In this document: positions 16,581-22,847 of the stretch, one piece after another
Layout: every line of letters begins with the position of its first letter
How positions within the stretch are numbered: the first letter of the stretch is position 1
NCBI GenBank assembly: GCA_902803255.1
Contig: CADCPG010000113.1
Coordinates: forward strand, 1 to 22,847
Reading direction: 5' to 3'
DNA: 22,847 nt
From: an uncultured Ruminococcus sp.
GTDB lineage: Bacteria; Bacillota; Clostridia; Oscillospirales; CAG-272
Program-made: the position numbers and the translations under genes
The notes under the pieces: generated by a model
Database searches by the model: none
What the model was told of the DNA's origin: nothing
Seen by the model: only the letters and a program-made list of their open reading frames with translations

Positions 16581-16612
16581 CCGCCCGGCGCAGTGCGCCG
16601 GGCGGCTTTTTT
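16581..16612 (+). terminator. Intrinsic terminator of the GH172-SBP-GDPD operon
   Basis: Two 12-bp arms (16581-16592 and 16594-16605) are perfect reverse complements separated by a single G, and are followed by six T at 16607-16612. The hairpin begins 7 bases after the GDPD stop codon. On the minus strand no T-run follows, so it is directional. Confidence 0.93.
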
Positions 16613-16624
16613 CTCTTCCGATAT

Positions 16625-16834
16625 TTCAGCTGCCGTAATATCGGCTGCCGTCAGTTCAGCTGACGTTAGTTCGGCTGCCGTTAGTTCAGCTGCCGTAATA
16701 TCGGCTGACGTTAGTTCAGCTGCTGTTAGTTCGGCTGACGTAATTTCAGCTACCGTCAGTTCAGCTGCCGTAATACCGGCTGCTGTTAGTTCGGCTGACG
16801 TTAGTTCAGCTGCCGTTAGTTCGGCTGCTGAGAG
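16625..16834. repeat. Degenerate 15-bp tandem repeat, 14 units
   Basis: Fourteen head-to-tail units of exactly 15 bp fill the gap between the GDPD terminator and the opposing membrane-protein gene. The consensus is TTC(A/G)GCTG(C/A)CGTTAG, with TAAT or TCAG as alternative endings. Units largely alternate between CAGCTG and CGGCTG forms (order A,G,A,G,A,G,A,G,A,A,G,G,A,G), so there is a 30-bp higher-order period with one disturbance. A fifteenth, decayed unit overlaps the stop codon of the minus-strand gene (16836-16838). Unit length never slips. Read on the plus strand, only one frame is free of stops and would give Ser-Ala-(Ala/Asp)-Val-(Ser/Ile) repeats, but no start or ribosome site serves it. 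On the minus strand the array would form the 3' untranslated end of the phosphodiester glycosidase operon. Confidence 0.93.
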
Positions 16835-16835
16835 T

Positions 16836-17246
16836 TCAGTCCGCTCTTTTCTTCTGCCTCCGGTCCGCGAGGAGCCGGATCCCCCACACGGCCGCCGCCG
16901 CGGTGACGAGGACCGCTCCGGCCCAGGGGTAGACCGCGGTCTTCGCGTTCGTCGTGCCGTAGATGTCGAGCACGCCCTTAACGACCGAACCGGTCCCGAA
17001 GGCGGCGATCCCTCCGCCGTACAGCTGCGTCGACGCCCGCGGCGGCAGTCTCACGCCGCGCCCCTGCCTTCCGAACCTGAGGAAGAGCCGGAAGGGGAGA
17101 TATCCGCCGAGGAGCGGGATGAGGAAAGCGTAGACCATGAACGCGGAGAACACTCCGTGGCTGAAGTATTCGTACACCGCTCCGAACAGGAGCATGAACG
17201 CCGACACGGCGGCGTAGTTGCGGCAGTTGACAGCTGCCCGTTTCAT
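16836..17246 (-). CDS. Small multi-pass membrane protein of unknown function
   Basis: A 136-residue protein I cannot place in a named family. It begins MKRAAVNCRNYAAVSAFMLL and shows about four hydrophobic segments: near 11-30 (AAVSAFMLLFGAVYEYF), 33-52 (VFSAFMVYAFLIPLLGGYLPF), 72-90 (YGGGIAAFGTGSVVKGVLDI) and 101-122 (AVYPWAGAVLVTAAAAVWGI), with Arg/Lys-rich connectors and a basic C-terminus (RLLADRRQKKRAD). The frame can be read back to a TTG at 17267, but the ATG at 17246 lies four bases after the stop of the phosphodiester glycosidase gene, whose final GGA TGA supplies a Shine-Dalgarno-like sequence, so translational coupling is likely. The stop codon falls in the first, decayed unit of the 15-bp repeat array. 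A partner role to the glycosidase is only inferred from the operon. Confidence 0.75.
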   Translation of the reverse strand: MKRAAVNCRNYAAVSAFMLLFGAVYEYFSHGVFSAFMVYAFLIPLLGGYLPFRLFLRFGRQGRGVRLPPRASTQLYGGGIAAFGTGSVVKGVLDIYGTTNAKTAVYPWAGAVLVTAAAAVWGIRLLADRRQKKRAD

Positions 17247-17250
17247 TGCT

Positions 17251-18297
17251 TCATCCGACGTATACAATGTCGCTCACGCTCCTTTCACTTATCCGTCCGC
17301 CGGAGGTCGGTCTGTTGATCACTTTTCCCATGTAGTACATCGTCGACGAGCCTCCGCCGTCGAGGTTGTATGCGACGGCGGCTCCGAGTCCCTGCATGAA
17401 TTCGGCGAGCTCGCGAAGGGTAAGCCCGGCGCTGCCGGCCGTCCTGCCGTCGGACACGACGAACACGTAGTGACAGGGAGATATCATGCCGATCGCGGTC
17501 CGCGGATTGCTGGCCATGGCTCTGCCCACTTCGTCGTCTGAGTCGACCGAGATCAGACCGTCCGCGATCAGCGCGGGCCCGAAGGAGAACGCCTGCCATA
17601 CGCCCCCTCCGACCAGCTGCGCCGCGGTGTAATCCGACGTGGATACGATACCCATGCTGCCGTCGGCGTATATGCACGCGAGCTCGGTCACGCCGCCGGA
17701 GGTCGAGCGGTACACCTTCCCGTTCCGTATCACATAGCCCCGCTCCTGGACGCCGTAGTAGTCGCCGTTGATCGCGAGGATAGCGCCGTTTTCGGCAGCG
17801 ATGACCGATGTCTTTGCGGTGATGTTTCGGCCGTACGACGATTTGGCGAAAGCAGTCTTCAGGTACTCCGCCGACGATACGGTCACGTCGGCGACGTACA
17901 GTTCGGTGTCGAGATACCGGTATTCTTTGAGGTCTATCGAGATGTTGCCGTCGGAATAGGATTCGTATCTCGCACCGGTCAGATACTGCGATACCGCGGA
18001 CGCTCCGACCGCCGGGACAGCCGTTCCGGCCGCCTGAGACGTCGATCCCTGTTCTGATGCCGCGGCGCCGGAGACGTCTCCGGGGGCGGTATCAGGCGCG
18101 GCGGTATCGCGAGTGCCCGTCGCGGACGACGTGTCACCGCCTCCGGACAGCTTCTCTAGCGCTCCGGCGAAAGAGCCTGAAACATCGTATGCCCCGTCTT
18201 CCATGATCCGTGAGATGATGAACGTATCGAGCATCAGGTATGCCGTGAAGCAGACCGTCAGACATACGCATATGAGTGTTATGATGTGTTTTTTCAA
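17251..18297 (-). CDS. Membrane-anchored phosphodiester glycosidase (NAGPA domain)
   Basis: A 348-residue extracellular enzyme with the NAGPA fold, named for mammalian N-acetylglucosamine-1-phosphodiester alpha-N-acetylglucosaminidase; bacterial relatives cleave sugar-1-phosphodiesters in wall polymers. An N-terminal hydrophobic helix (about 5-30) acts as signal anchor, followed by a Ser/Thr/Ala/Gly linker (about 40-105). The catalytic domain shows AINGDYYG (175-182), SFGPALIADG (238-247), NPRTAIG (264-270), VVSDGR (280-285) and YNLDGGGSSTM (310-320), the family's conserved motifs, and ends with the expected RSVSDIVYVG. The only available start is TTG at 18297; a GGAGGA box (18311-18316) sits 13 bases upstream, rather far. 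The membrane protein gene follows directly. Substrate could be teichoic-acid-like or capsular phosphodiesters; this is inference. Confidence 0.9.
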   Translation of the reverse strand: MKKHIITLICVCLTVCFTAYLMLDTFIISRIMEDGAYDVSGSFAGALEKLSGGGDTSSATGTRDTAAPDTAPGDVSGAAASEQGSTSQAAGTAVPAVGASAVSQYLTGARYESYSDGNISIDLKEYRYLDTELYVADVTVSSAEYLKTAFAKSSYGRNITAKTSVIAAENGAILAINGDYYGVQERGYVIRNGKVYRSTSGGVTELACIYADGSMGIVSTSDYTAAQLVGGGVWQAFSFGPALIADGLISVDSDDEVGRAMASNPRTAIGMISPCHYVFVVSDGRTAGSAGLTLRELAEFMQGLGAAVAYNLDGGGSSTMYYMGKVINRPTSGGRISERSVSDIVYVG

Positions 18298-18349
18298 TCC
18301 GGATGCCGCCTCCTCCCCCGCATGTCCCCGCGGGCCTTTTCACGCATCA

Positions 18350-18355
18350 ATTATA
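18350..18355 (-). promoter_or_regulatory. Possible -10 box of the phosphodiester glycosidase operon
   Basis: A perfect TATAAT on the minus strand lies about 53 bases before the TTG start. The usual -35 position has no good match; a TTGACC further upstream is too far away. This would be a weak or activator-dependent promoter. Confidence 0.4.
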
Positions 18356-18420
18356 CAGCGTTTTGTTTAAAATAGATTGAAACCGCGGTCAATTTTCTCT
18401 GACATCATTTTCACTTTTCC

Positions 18421-18447
18421 TTCACTGTAGGATCTGTACGGTATAAT
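18421..18447 (+). promoter_or_regulatory. Possible promoter of the acyltransferase/esterase operon
   Basis: A perfect TATAAT (18442-18447) is preceded by TTCACT (18421-18426) with a short 15-base spacer. Transcription would begin near 18454, exactly at the 5' edge of the structured leader. Confidence 0.5.
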
Positions 18448-18454
18448 GCAGGAC

Positions 18455-18524
18455 GGCCGGCCCCGACATCCCCACGGGTGCCGGCCTCTGCTCCGGCTTT
18501 TTCCTGAAACGCAGTAAGGCCGGC
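18455..18524 (+). promoter_or_regulatory. Candidate attenuator leader with mutually exclusive hairpins
   Basis: The segment GCCGGCC at 18480-18486 can pair in three ways. Upstream, GGCCGGCCCCG (18455-18465) pairs with CGGG-T-GCCGGCC (18475-18486), giving 11 bp with one bulge. Locally, GCCGG (18480-18484) pairs with CCGGC (18493-18497) and is followed by five T (18498-18502), which is terminator-like. Downstream, 18480-18491 pairs with GCAG-TA-AGGCCGGC (18511-18524), 12 bp with a 2-base bulge. The first and second structures exclude each other, the layout of an antiterminator and terminator pair. No known riboswitch class was recognised. The terminator stem is short, and GC-rich chance pairing is possible. 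Confidence 0.45.
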
Positions 18525-18608
18525 CGGGGCGAAAAAACTTGCAATATCGGGAGAAATATGATAAACTTATATAATAATCAGGAAATAGAAAACACCGGAG
18601 GAGGCTTC

Positions 18609-19988
18609 ATGAGAAGCGGAGAAAAGAAAGACGGCAAAAGACGTGTAGTAAGCATCAGGGAGGAACTGGCGGCGAGGAAATACCGTTCGCCCGGGAAGTT
18701 CGTCTCTTTTTTGTATAATATCATAGGATCGACGGTCCTGCTCCCGCAGTACGCGCCGCATTTCAAATTCGACGACAGACTGCCTCCGGAGGGAGGACCC
18801 GCCATCGTCGTATGGAACCACCTCTCGCGCGTCGATCATCTCTACACGATGAAGGCGGTGTACCCGCACTCATACAACATGGTCGCCGGGTACAGCGAGT
18901 TCTTCCGCAGCCACCTGCACACGGTGTTCAAGCTGAATCAGATCATGCCCAAAAAGATCTACGAGCAGGACATCGCCGGCATCCGCGCGATGTATTCGAT
19001 CCTGAAAAACGGGGGCATCGTGACCTTTTCTCCCGAGGGCATGAGCTCGATCTACGGGACGAACCAGCCGGTCGTTCCGGGGTCGGGGAGGTTCATACAG
19101 TTCTTTCACGTGCCGGTGTACTGCCTCGAGATGCGCGGCCAGTATCTGACCAGCACGAAGCAGTTCCTCAAGATCAGGAAGGGCCGGACCGAGGCCCGGC
19201 TGTACAAGCTCTTCACGCCGGAGCAGCTCGAGTCGATGACACCTGACGAGATCGACGCGAAGCTCAACGAGGCCTTCCGCCACGACGAATTCGAGTGGAC
19301 GAAGGAGCGCGGGATAAAGTGGAGGATGCACGGGCAGAGCTGCGAGCGGCTCGACGAGATCTGCTACCGCTGTCCGCGGTGCGGGACCGATCTTTCGATG
19401 AAGGCCGGTGGCGACAGGATACAGTGCGCGGTGTGCGGCAACGGAGCGGTCCTTAACGATTATTATGCCTTCGAGCCTTTCGACGGGAGCTGCGTGATCC
19501 CCGAGTCGCCGTCGAAATGGGTCGAGCTTGAGCGCGGGGAGATCATCCGGGCGATAAGGGAAGACCCGGAATACAGCTTTTCTGAGCATGTGAAGCTCGG
19601 CTGCCTTCCGAATGACCACTACATAAAGAAAAAAGCCACGAGCGAGCTGTGCGGAGAGGGCGTCTTCACTCTTGACCACAGCGGAGCTCACTTCAGCGGC
19701 ACAAAGGACGGGGAGCCGTGGAGCTTCGATCTCGGATACAACGTCCTGTATTCGCTCGTCATTATGACTACTACGGCAAAATTCGCGCTTTTCGTCGGCG
19801 GCGAGTTCTACGAATTCATGCCCGATCGCCGGACGGTCGGCAAGATGCTGCTGATCACCGAGGAGATGCACCGGCTGCATGTGAACCTTTGGAAGAACTT
19901 CCCCTGGAACGACGGTCTGTACGAAGGCATGGCACTGGGGATCGACGCCGCGGAGGACGCCGGCGGAGATGTCTCCGGGAACGTCTGA
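18609..19988 (+). CDS. PlsC-like acyltransferase with inserted zinc ribbon and extra C-terminal domain
   Basis: A 459-residue protein whose first part (about 30-200) is a 1-acylglycerol-3-phosphate acyltransferase-like domain: VVWNHLSRVDHLYT contains the H-x4-D motif (His71, Asp76), and IVTFSPEGMSS (137-147) corresponds to the FPEG substrate-binding motif. It differs from ordinary PlsC (about 240 residues) by a zinc ribbon at about 252-276 (CYRCPRCG then CAVCG) and a further beta-rich domain of about 170 residues. The ATG at 18609 follows a strong GGAGGAGG box; an upstream ATG at 18558 with GGGAGA is possible and would add 17 residues. The hydrophobic segment FVSFLYNIIGSTVLLP suggests membrane association. 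The esterase gene starts 43 bases downstream, suggesting joint work on an envelope lipid or acyl group. The acceptor is unknown. Confidence 0.82.
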   Translation: MRSGEKKDGKRRVVSIREELAARKYRSPGKFVSFLYNIIGSTVLLPQYAPHFKFDDRLPPEGGPAIVVWNHLSRVDHLYTMKAVYPHSYNMVAGYSEFFRSHLHTVFKLNQIMPKKIYEQDIAGIRAMYSILKNGGIVTFSPEGMSSIYGTNQPVVPGSGRFIQFFHVPVYCLEMRGQYLTSTKQFLKIRKGRTEARLYKLFTPEQLESMTPDEIDAKLNEAFRHDEFEWTKERGIKWRMHGQSCERLDEICYRCPRCGTDLSMKAGGDRIQCAVCGNGAVLNDYYAFEPFDGSCVIPESPSKWVELERGEIIRAIREDPEYSFSEHVKLGCLPNDHYIKKKATSELCGEGVFTLDHSGAHFSGTKDGEPWSFDLGYNVLYSLVIMTTTAKFALFVGGEFYEFMPDRRTVGKMLLITEEMHRLHVNLWKNFPWNDGLYEGMALGIDAAEDAGGDVSGNV

Positions 19989-20031
19989 GGAAAGCTTCAT
20001 ACGCAGCCCGGAAGTCTGAAGGAGGACGGCC

Positions 20032-21855
20032 ATGGGAAAAGAGAACGGAAAGAGCAGAGCACGCGGAAGGGCGGCGTTCGCGGTGTTTGCCGCGCTGTAC
20101 GGTATCATATTGTTTTCGGTGCTCGAACTCGGAAAGCACACTGTCGCCGGGTGGATCCTCTCCGCCGCGGCGCTCGGCGGCTTCGTCCTGCTCCGGATAA
20201 AGGTCCTTGAGGGGAAGAAAGCCGGCATACGGCTCCTCGGATGGGCGGGGCTTTTTGCGGTATCGGCGCTGATACTCGCCGTGTCGTGGCCTCCGGTGAG
20301 GAACGTCCCCGCGGTGAGCGGAAAGTCAGCCGGAAAGACCGGCGTCGTACATACCGCCGCCGGGGACGTCTCGGGCGTCCTGAGCGAAGACGGAAAGGTC
20401 GAGGTGTACGCCGGGATCCCCTATGCCGAGCCGCCCGTCGGCGACCTCCGCTGGCGAGAGCCGGTCCCGAAGACGCCCTGGGAGGGTGTGCTAGAGGCCG
20501 ACAGCTTCGCTCCGATGTCGATGCAGACACGCAATCTTCCGATATACTATTCGCTTGCACAGATCATCGGTTATCACGACTACAGGATATCGCTTTCGGA
20601 CAATTACCGCGAGCCGGTGAGCGAAGATTCGCTCTATCTCAACGTATGGAAGCCGGCCGGCGGCGCGGAGTCGCTCCCGGTGCTCGTATACATCCACGGG
20701 GGCTCGCTGCAGACGGGGCAGCCGTGGTACGCGGACTACAGCGGCGAATCGCTCGCCCGCGACGGCATAGTGGTTGTAAATATGGGCTACCGGCTCGGGA
20801 TCTTCGGCTTTTTTGCCGACCCGGGGCTCGCGGCTGAGTCGTCACACGGCACGACGGGCAACTACGGCCTGCTTGACCAGATCGCCGCTCTCGAGTGGGT
20901 GAGGGACAATATTGCCGCCTTCGGCGGCGATCCCTCGAACGTCACGCTGGCGGGAGAGTCCGCAGGGTCTGCCTGCGTGTCCGCGCTCTGCACGTCGCCG
21001 CTCGCGAAGGGGCTTTTCAGACGGGCGGTGTGCGAGAGCTCGACGGTCACAGCTCCGGAGCCCGCTCACTCCTTCAGGCTCTCCGCCGAGGCTTACGCGG
21101 CCGCGGAAAAGACGAAGGAGAGATTCGGCGCGGCCGATGCAGAGGCTCTCAGAGCAGTCCCGGCGGCCGATCTCGCACCGGAGATGAACTACCATCACCA
21201 CATCACGGTCGACGGCTACGTGCTTCCGCAGACGCCCTGGGAGGCATATGAGAAGGGAATACACAACGAAGAGGCGAGGATGCACGGATTCAACCGCTAT
21301 GAATCCGCCCCCTTCCTGCTCTTTGACAGGACGACGGCCGCGAACTACCCGGACAGGGTCCGTGCCTGGTTCGGCGCGGACGCCGCGAAAAAGGTCCTTG
21401 AGCTCTATCCCGCGGCCGACAGCGCCGCGGCTGTCTCGGCATGGGCGGACATCTATTCCGCCGCGCTCTTCACCTACGGCCACTACTGCTGGGACAGGCA
21501 GGGCACCGGGTGCGGGATACCTTCCTATACCTATTACTTCACAAAGAACAACGGAAGGCTCGGCGCCTGGCACAGCGGAGAAGAGGTCTACCTCTACGGC
21601 AATATCCCGGATGACTCGAATCTTTACACCGGTGCCGACAGGGAGCTCAGCGCCATGATGAAGAGCTATTTCATAAACTTCATATCGGGAGGCGACCCGA
21701 ACGGAGAAGGTCTGCCGGTATGGGAGGAGAGTTCCGCGGGAGGACGGCTGTTCGAGTTCGGCGAGCGCACCGGAATGACTGCATATCCTTTTGCGGATCT
21801 GCACGCGATCCTCGATGAGATGTACGGCACGGGACCTGAGAACGGGAAAGGGTGA
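20032..21855 (+). CDS. Membrane-anchored type-B carboxylesterase
   Basis: A 607-residue alpha/beta-hydrolase of the carboxylesterase type-B family (para-nitrobenzyl esterase relatives). The esterase domain starts near residue 103 with VVHTAAGDVSGVL and has YAGIPYAEPPVGDLRW, SEDSLYLNVWKP, the oxyanion loop VYIHGGSLQTG, FGGDPSNVTLAGESAGS with nucleophile Ser310, a likely acidic residue Glu424 in FNRYESAPFL, and His514 in GAWHSGEE. Unlike the usual soluble or secreted forms of about 500 residues, it has an N-terminal extension with three predicted membrane helices (about 14-33, 38-56, 67-85), which would place the catalytic domain outside. The ATG follows GGAGG (20021-20025). It is second in an operon with the acyltransferase, so it may remove or transfer acyl groups at the surface. 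Confidence 0.9.
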   Translation: MGKENGKSRARGRAAFAVFAALYGIILFSVLELGKHTVAGWILSAAALGGFVLLRIKVLEGKKAGIRLLGWAGLFAVSALILAVSWPPVRNVPAVSGKSAGKTGVVHTAAGDVSGVLSEDGKVEVYAGIPYAEPPVGDLRWREPVPKTPWEGVLEADSFAPMSMQTRNLPIYYSLAQIIGYHDYRISLSDNYREPVSEDSLYLNVWKPAGGAESLPVLVYIHGGSLQTGQPWYADYSGESLARDGIVVVNMGYRLGIFGFFADPGLAAESSHGTTGNYGLLDQIAALEWVRDNIAAFGGDPSNVTLAGESAGSACVSALCTSPLAKGLFRRAVCESSTVTAPEPAHSFRLSAEAYAAAEKTKERFGAADAEALRAVPAADLAPEMNYHHHITVDGYVLPQTPWEAYEKGIHNEEARMHGFNRYESAPFLLFDRTTAANYPDRVRAWFGADAAKKVLELYPAADSAAAVSAWADIYSAALFTYGHYCWDRQGTGCGIPSYTYYFTKNNGRLGAWHSGEEVYLYGNIPDDSNLYTGADRELSAMMKSYFINFISGGDPNGEGLPVWEESSAGGRLFEFGERTGMTAYPFADLHAILDEMYGTGPENGKG

Positions 21856-21999
21856 CCTGCACGGAATTACCGCCGGCCTGCCCGGGCCCGGCTGCCGACG
21901 GCAGGGCACCGATCGCGGCCGCGGCCGTCAGGATACCGGAAAAAGAAAGATCAACCGTATAAAAAGAGGAAACTGAAAAGGAGGGCAGGGCACAGTATC

Positions 22000-22847
22000 A
22001 TGAAAAGACTTGACCTTGCGATAATCGGCCAGGGGCGCAGCGGAAAGAACATCCACGGCGCCTTCTACAGGAGCGAAGCCAACAAAACGTTCAACGTGCG
22101 CTATGTCGTCGATGCCGACGCCGTCAGCCGCGAGCGCGCGAAGGAGCTCTATCCCGGCTGCGAGACGCTTGCCGACTACCGGCTGCTGTTCGAGAAGAAG
22201 GGCATCGATCTTGTCGTGAACGCGTCGTATTCGGACATGCACTACTCAGTCACGAAGGACCTGCTCCGCCACGGACTGAACGTGCTCGTCGAGAAGCCGT
22301 TCGCCCGCAACCGCTGGGAATGCGAGGACCTTATCCGCACCGCCGGAGAGAACGGAGTGCTGCTCGCGGTCTTTCAGCAGACATTCCTCGCGCCCTTCTA
22401 CCTCAAGGCGAAGAGTGTGGCGGACAGCGGCCTCCTCGGGCGCATCGAGCAGATCAACATCCGTTACAGCGGCTATGCCCGCCGCTGGGACTGGCAGACG
22501 ACTCAGAAGAGGATGGGAGGCAGCACATACAACACGGGGCCGCACCCGATCGGCCTCGCGCTCGGATTCCTCGATTTCGATCCCCTGGCGAAGGTCGTAT
22601 ACTCAAGGCTCGATACGGCGATCACGAGCGGCGACGCCGAGGACTACTCAAAGATCCTCATCACCGCTCCCGGAAAGCCTCTCGTCGACATCGAGATGAG
22701 CGCGGTCGATCCGTACAGCACACACAATCTGCAGATCACGGGCACCCGCGGCGCGCTCAGGGCAACGCCGGCGAAATACGAGCTGAAATACTGGGTCGAG
22801 GACGAGAACCCTCCGCGGCCGGTCGTGCATGAGACGCTGCGGAACGC
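22000..22847 (+). CDS. Gfo/Idh/MocA family oxidoreductase (3' end outside window)
   Basis: The frame opens at the ATG at 22000 and runs without a stop to the window edge, giving 282 complete codons. The N-terminal Rossmann domain begins MKRLDLAIIGQGRSGKNIHG with the glycine-rich dinucleotide loop, continues with VRYVVDAD and VNASYSDMHYSV, and has the canonical EKPF motif (about 98-101), unlike the paralogue at 9811. The C-terminal domain carries GGSTYNTGPHPIGLALGF with the expected catalytic His, then LVDIEMSAVDPYSTHNLQITGTRGALR. Family members of this type usually have about 330-390 residues, so roughly 50-110 are missing. A GGAGG box (21980-21984) lies rather far (15 bases) upstream. The 144-base gap from the esterase gene contains a small CTGCC-GAC-GGCAG hairpin but no recognisable promoter or terminator. 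Substrate unknown. Confidence 0.9.
   Translation, partial: MKRLDLAIIGQGRSGKNIHGAFYRSEANKTFNVRYVVDADAVSRERAKELYPGCETLADYRLLFEKKGIDLVVNASYSDMHYSVTKDLLRHGLNVLVEKPFARNRWECEDLIRTAGENGVLLAVFQQTFLAPFYLKAKSVADSGLLGRIEQINIRYSGYARRWDWQTTQKRMGGSTYNTGPHPIGLALGFLDFDPLAKVVYSRLDTAITSGDAEDYSKILITAPGKPLVDIEMSAVDPYSTHNLQITGTRGALRATPAKYELKYWVEDENPPRPVVHETLRN

Larger units (their letters stand above)
18298..18608. other. Divergent control region between the phosphodiester glycosidase and acyltransferase genes
   Basis: The gap holds a minus-strand -10 box (18350-18355), an AT-rich centre, a plus-strand -10 box (18442-18447), a GC-rich structured leader (18451-18535) and the ribosome site of the acyltransferase gene (GGAGGAGG at 18597-18604). 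A second TATAAT at 18570-18575 has no convincing -35 box. Confidence 0.65.

Noticed and set aside
16625..16834. CRISPR array
   Set aside because: The 15-bp units are directly adjacent with no spacers, and no cas genes are present.
16560..17318. 252-codon plus-strand frame through the repeat array
   Set aside because: It starts inside the GDPD gene, crosses its terminator hairpin, and continues antisense to the membrane protein; no start signal. The repeat-encoded part is kept only as a finding.
18870..20228. 452-codon minus-strand frame
   Set aside because: It is antisense to the acyltransferase and runs into the esterase gene; no ribosome site and no recognisable motifs.
20842..21909. 355-codon minus-strand frame
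   Set aside because: It is antisense to the catalytic core of the carboxylesterase and shows only Arg/Gly/Val-rich shadow composition.
21910..21930. GCGGCCGC-type palindromes as regulatory sites
   Set aside because: Such sequences recur by chance in this GC-rich DNA (also near 11205) and here have no supporting context.
1..22847. tRNA, rRNA, insertion sequence or prophage features
   Set aside because: No T-loop-like motif with matching acceptor arms, no rRNA-like stretch, no transposase, integrase or terminal inverted repeat was seen on either strand.

Overview
The window looks like chromosome from an uncultured, GC-rich member of the Clostridia (Bacillota), probably gut-associated. This is an inference from several things: RNase Y, a CarD-type regulator, near-consensus sigma-A promoters (TTGACA-17-TATAAT), purine-rich ribosome binding sites, two lipobox lipoproteins, acidic Pro/Thr/Glu linkers on surface proteins, and a glycosyltransferase/CsaB-type cell-wall enzyme. 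No rRNA, tRNA, CRISPR array, insertion sequence or phage gene was seen. Coding density is high, and most long antisense reading frames are shadows caused by the GC-rich codon usage.

Layout. 1-3240: a GH4 alpha-galactosidase overlaps (ATGA) a secreted, C-terminally anchored Ig-like surface protein, followed by a perfect 17-bp hairpin. 3307-5849: RNase Y (minus) and a CarD-family regulator (plus) diverge from a 361-bp region that carries an ideal promoter for each; a shared hairpin closes the carD side. 5856-8024 (minus): a fusion of a GT4 glycosyltransferase with a CsaB-type polysaccharide pyruvyl transferase, apparently starting at CTG. 8261-11101: a lipoprotein of unknown function and a Gfo/Idh/MocA oxidoreductase behind one strong promoter, ending at a clear intrinsic terminator. 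11174-16612: a xylose-isomerase-like TIM barrel gene (minus) diverges from a three-gene operon of GH172 (DUF2961) glycosidase, solute-binding lipoprotein and a double-barrel glycerophosphodiester-phosphodiesterase-like protein, ending in an intrinsic terminator. 16625-16834: fourteen copies of a 15-bp tandem repeat in the convergent gap. 16836-18297 (minus): a NAGPA-type phosphodiester glycosidase and a small membrane protein. 18442-21855: a leader RNA with mutually exclusive hairpins, then a zinc-ribbon PlsC-like acyltransferase and a membrane-anchored type-B carboxylesterase. 22000-end: a second Gfo/Idh/MocA oxidoreductase cut by the window edge.

How the parts fit. Most genes deal with breakdown or modification of unusual glycans and phosphodiesters: GH4, GH172, two NAD(P)-dependent sugar oxidoreductases, a sugar isomerase/epimerase, GDPD, phosphodiester glycosidase and an orphan solute-binding protein without its permease. 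A second theme is the cell envelope: CsaB fusion, acyltransferase and esterase. RNase Y and CarD are housekeeping. The points most worth a second look are the 15-bp tandem array, the attenuator-like leader before the acyltransferase, the GT4-CsaB fusion and the duplicated GDPD barrel.
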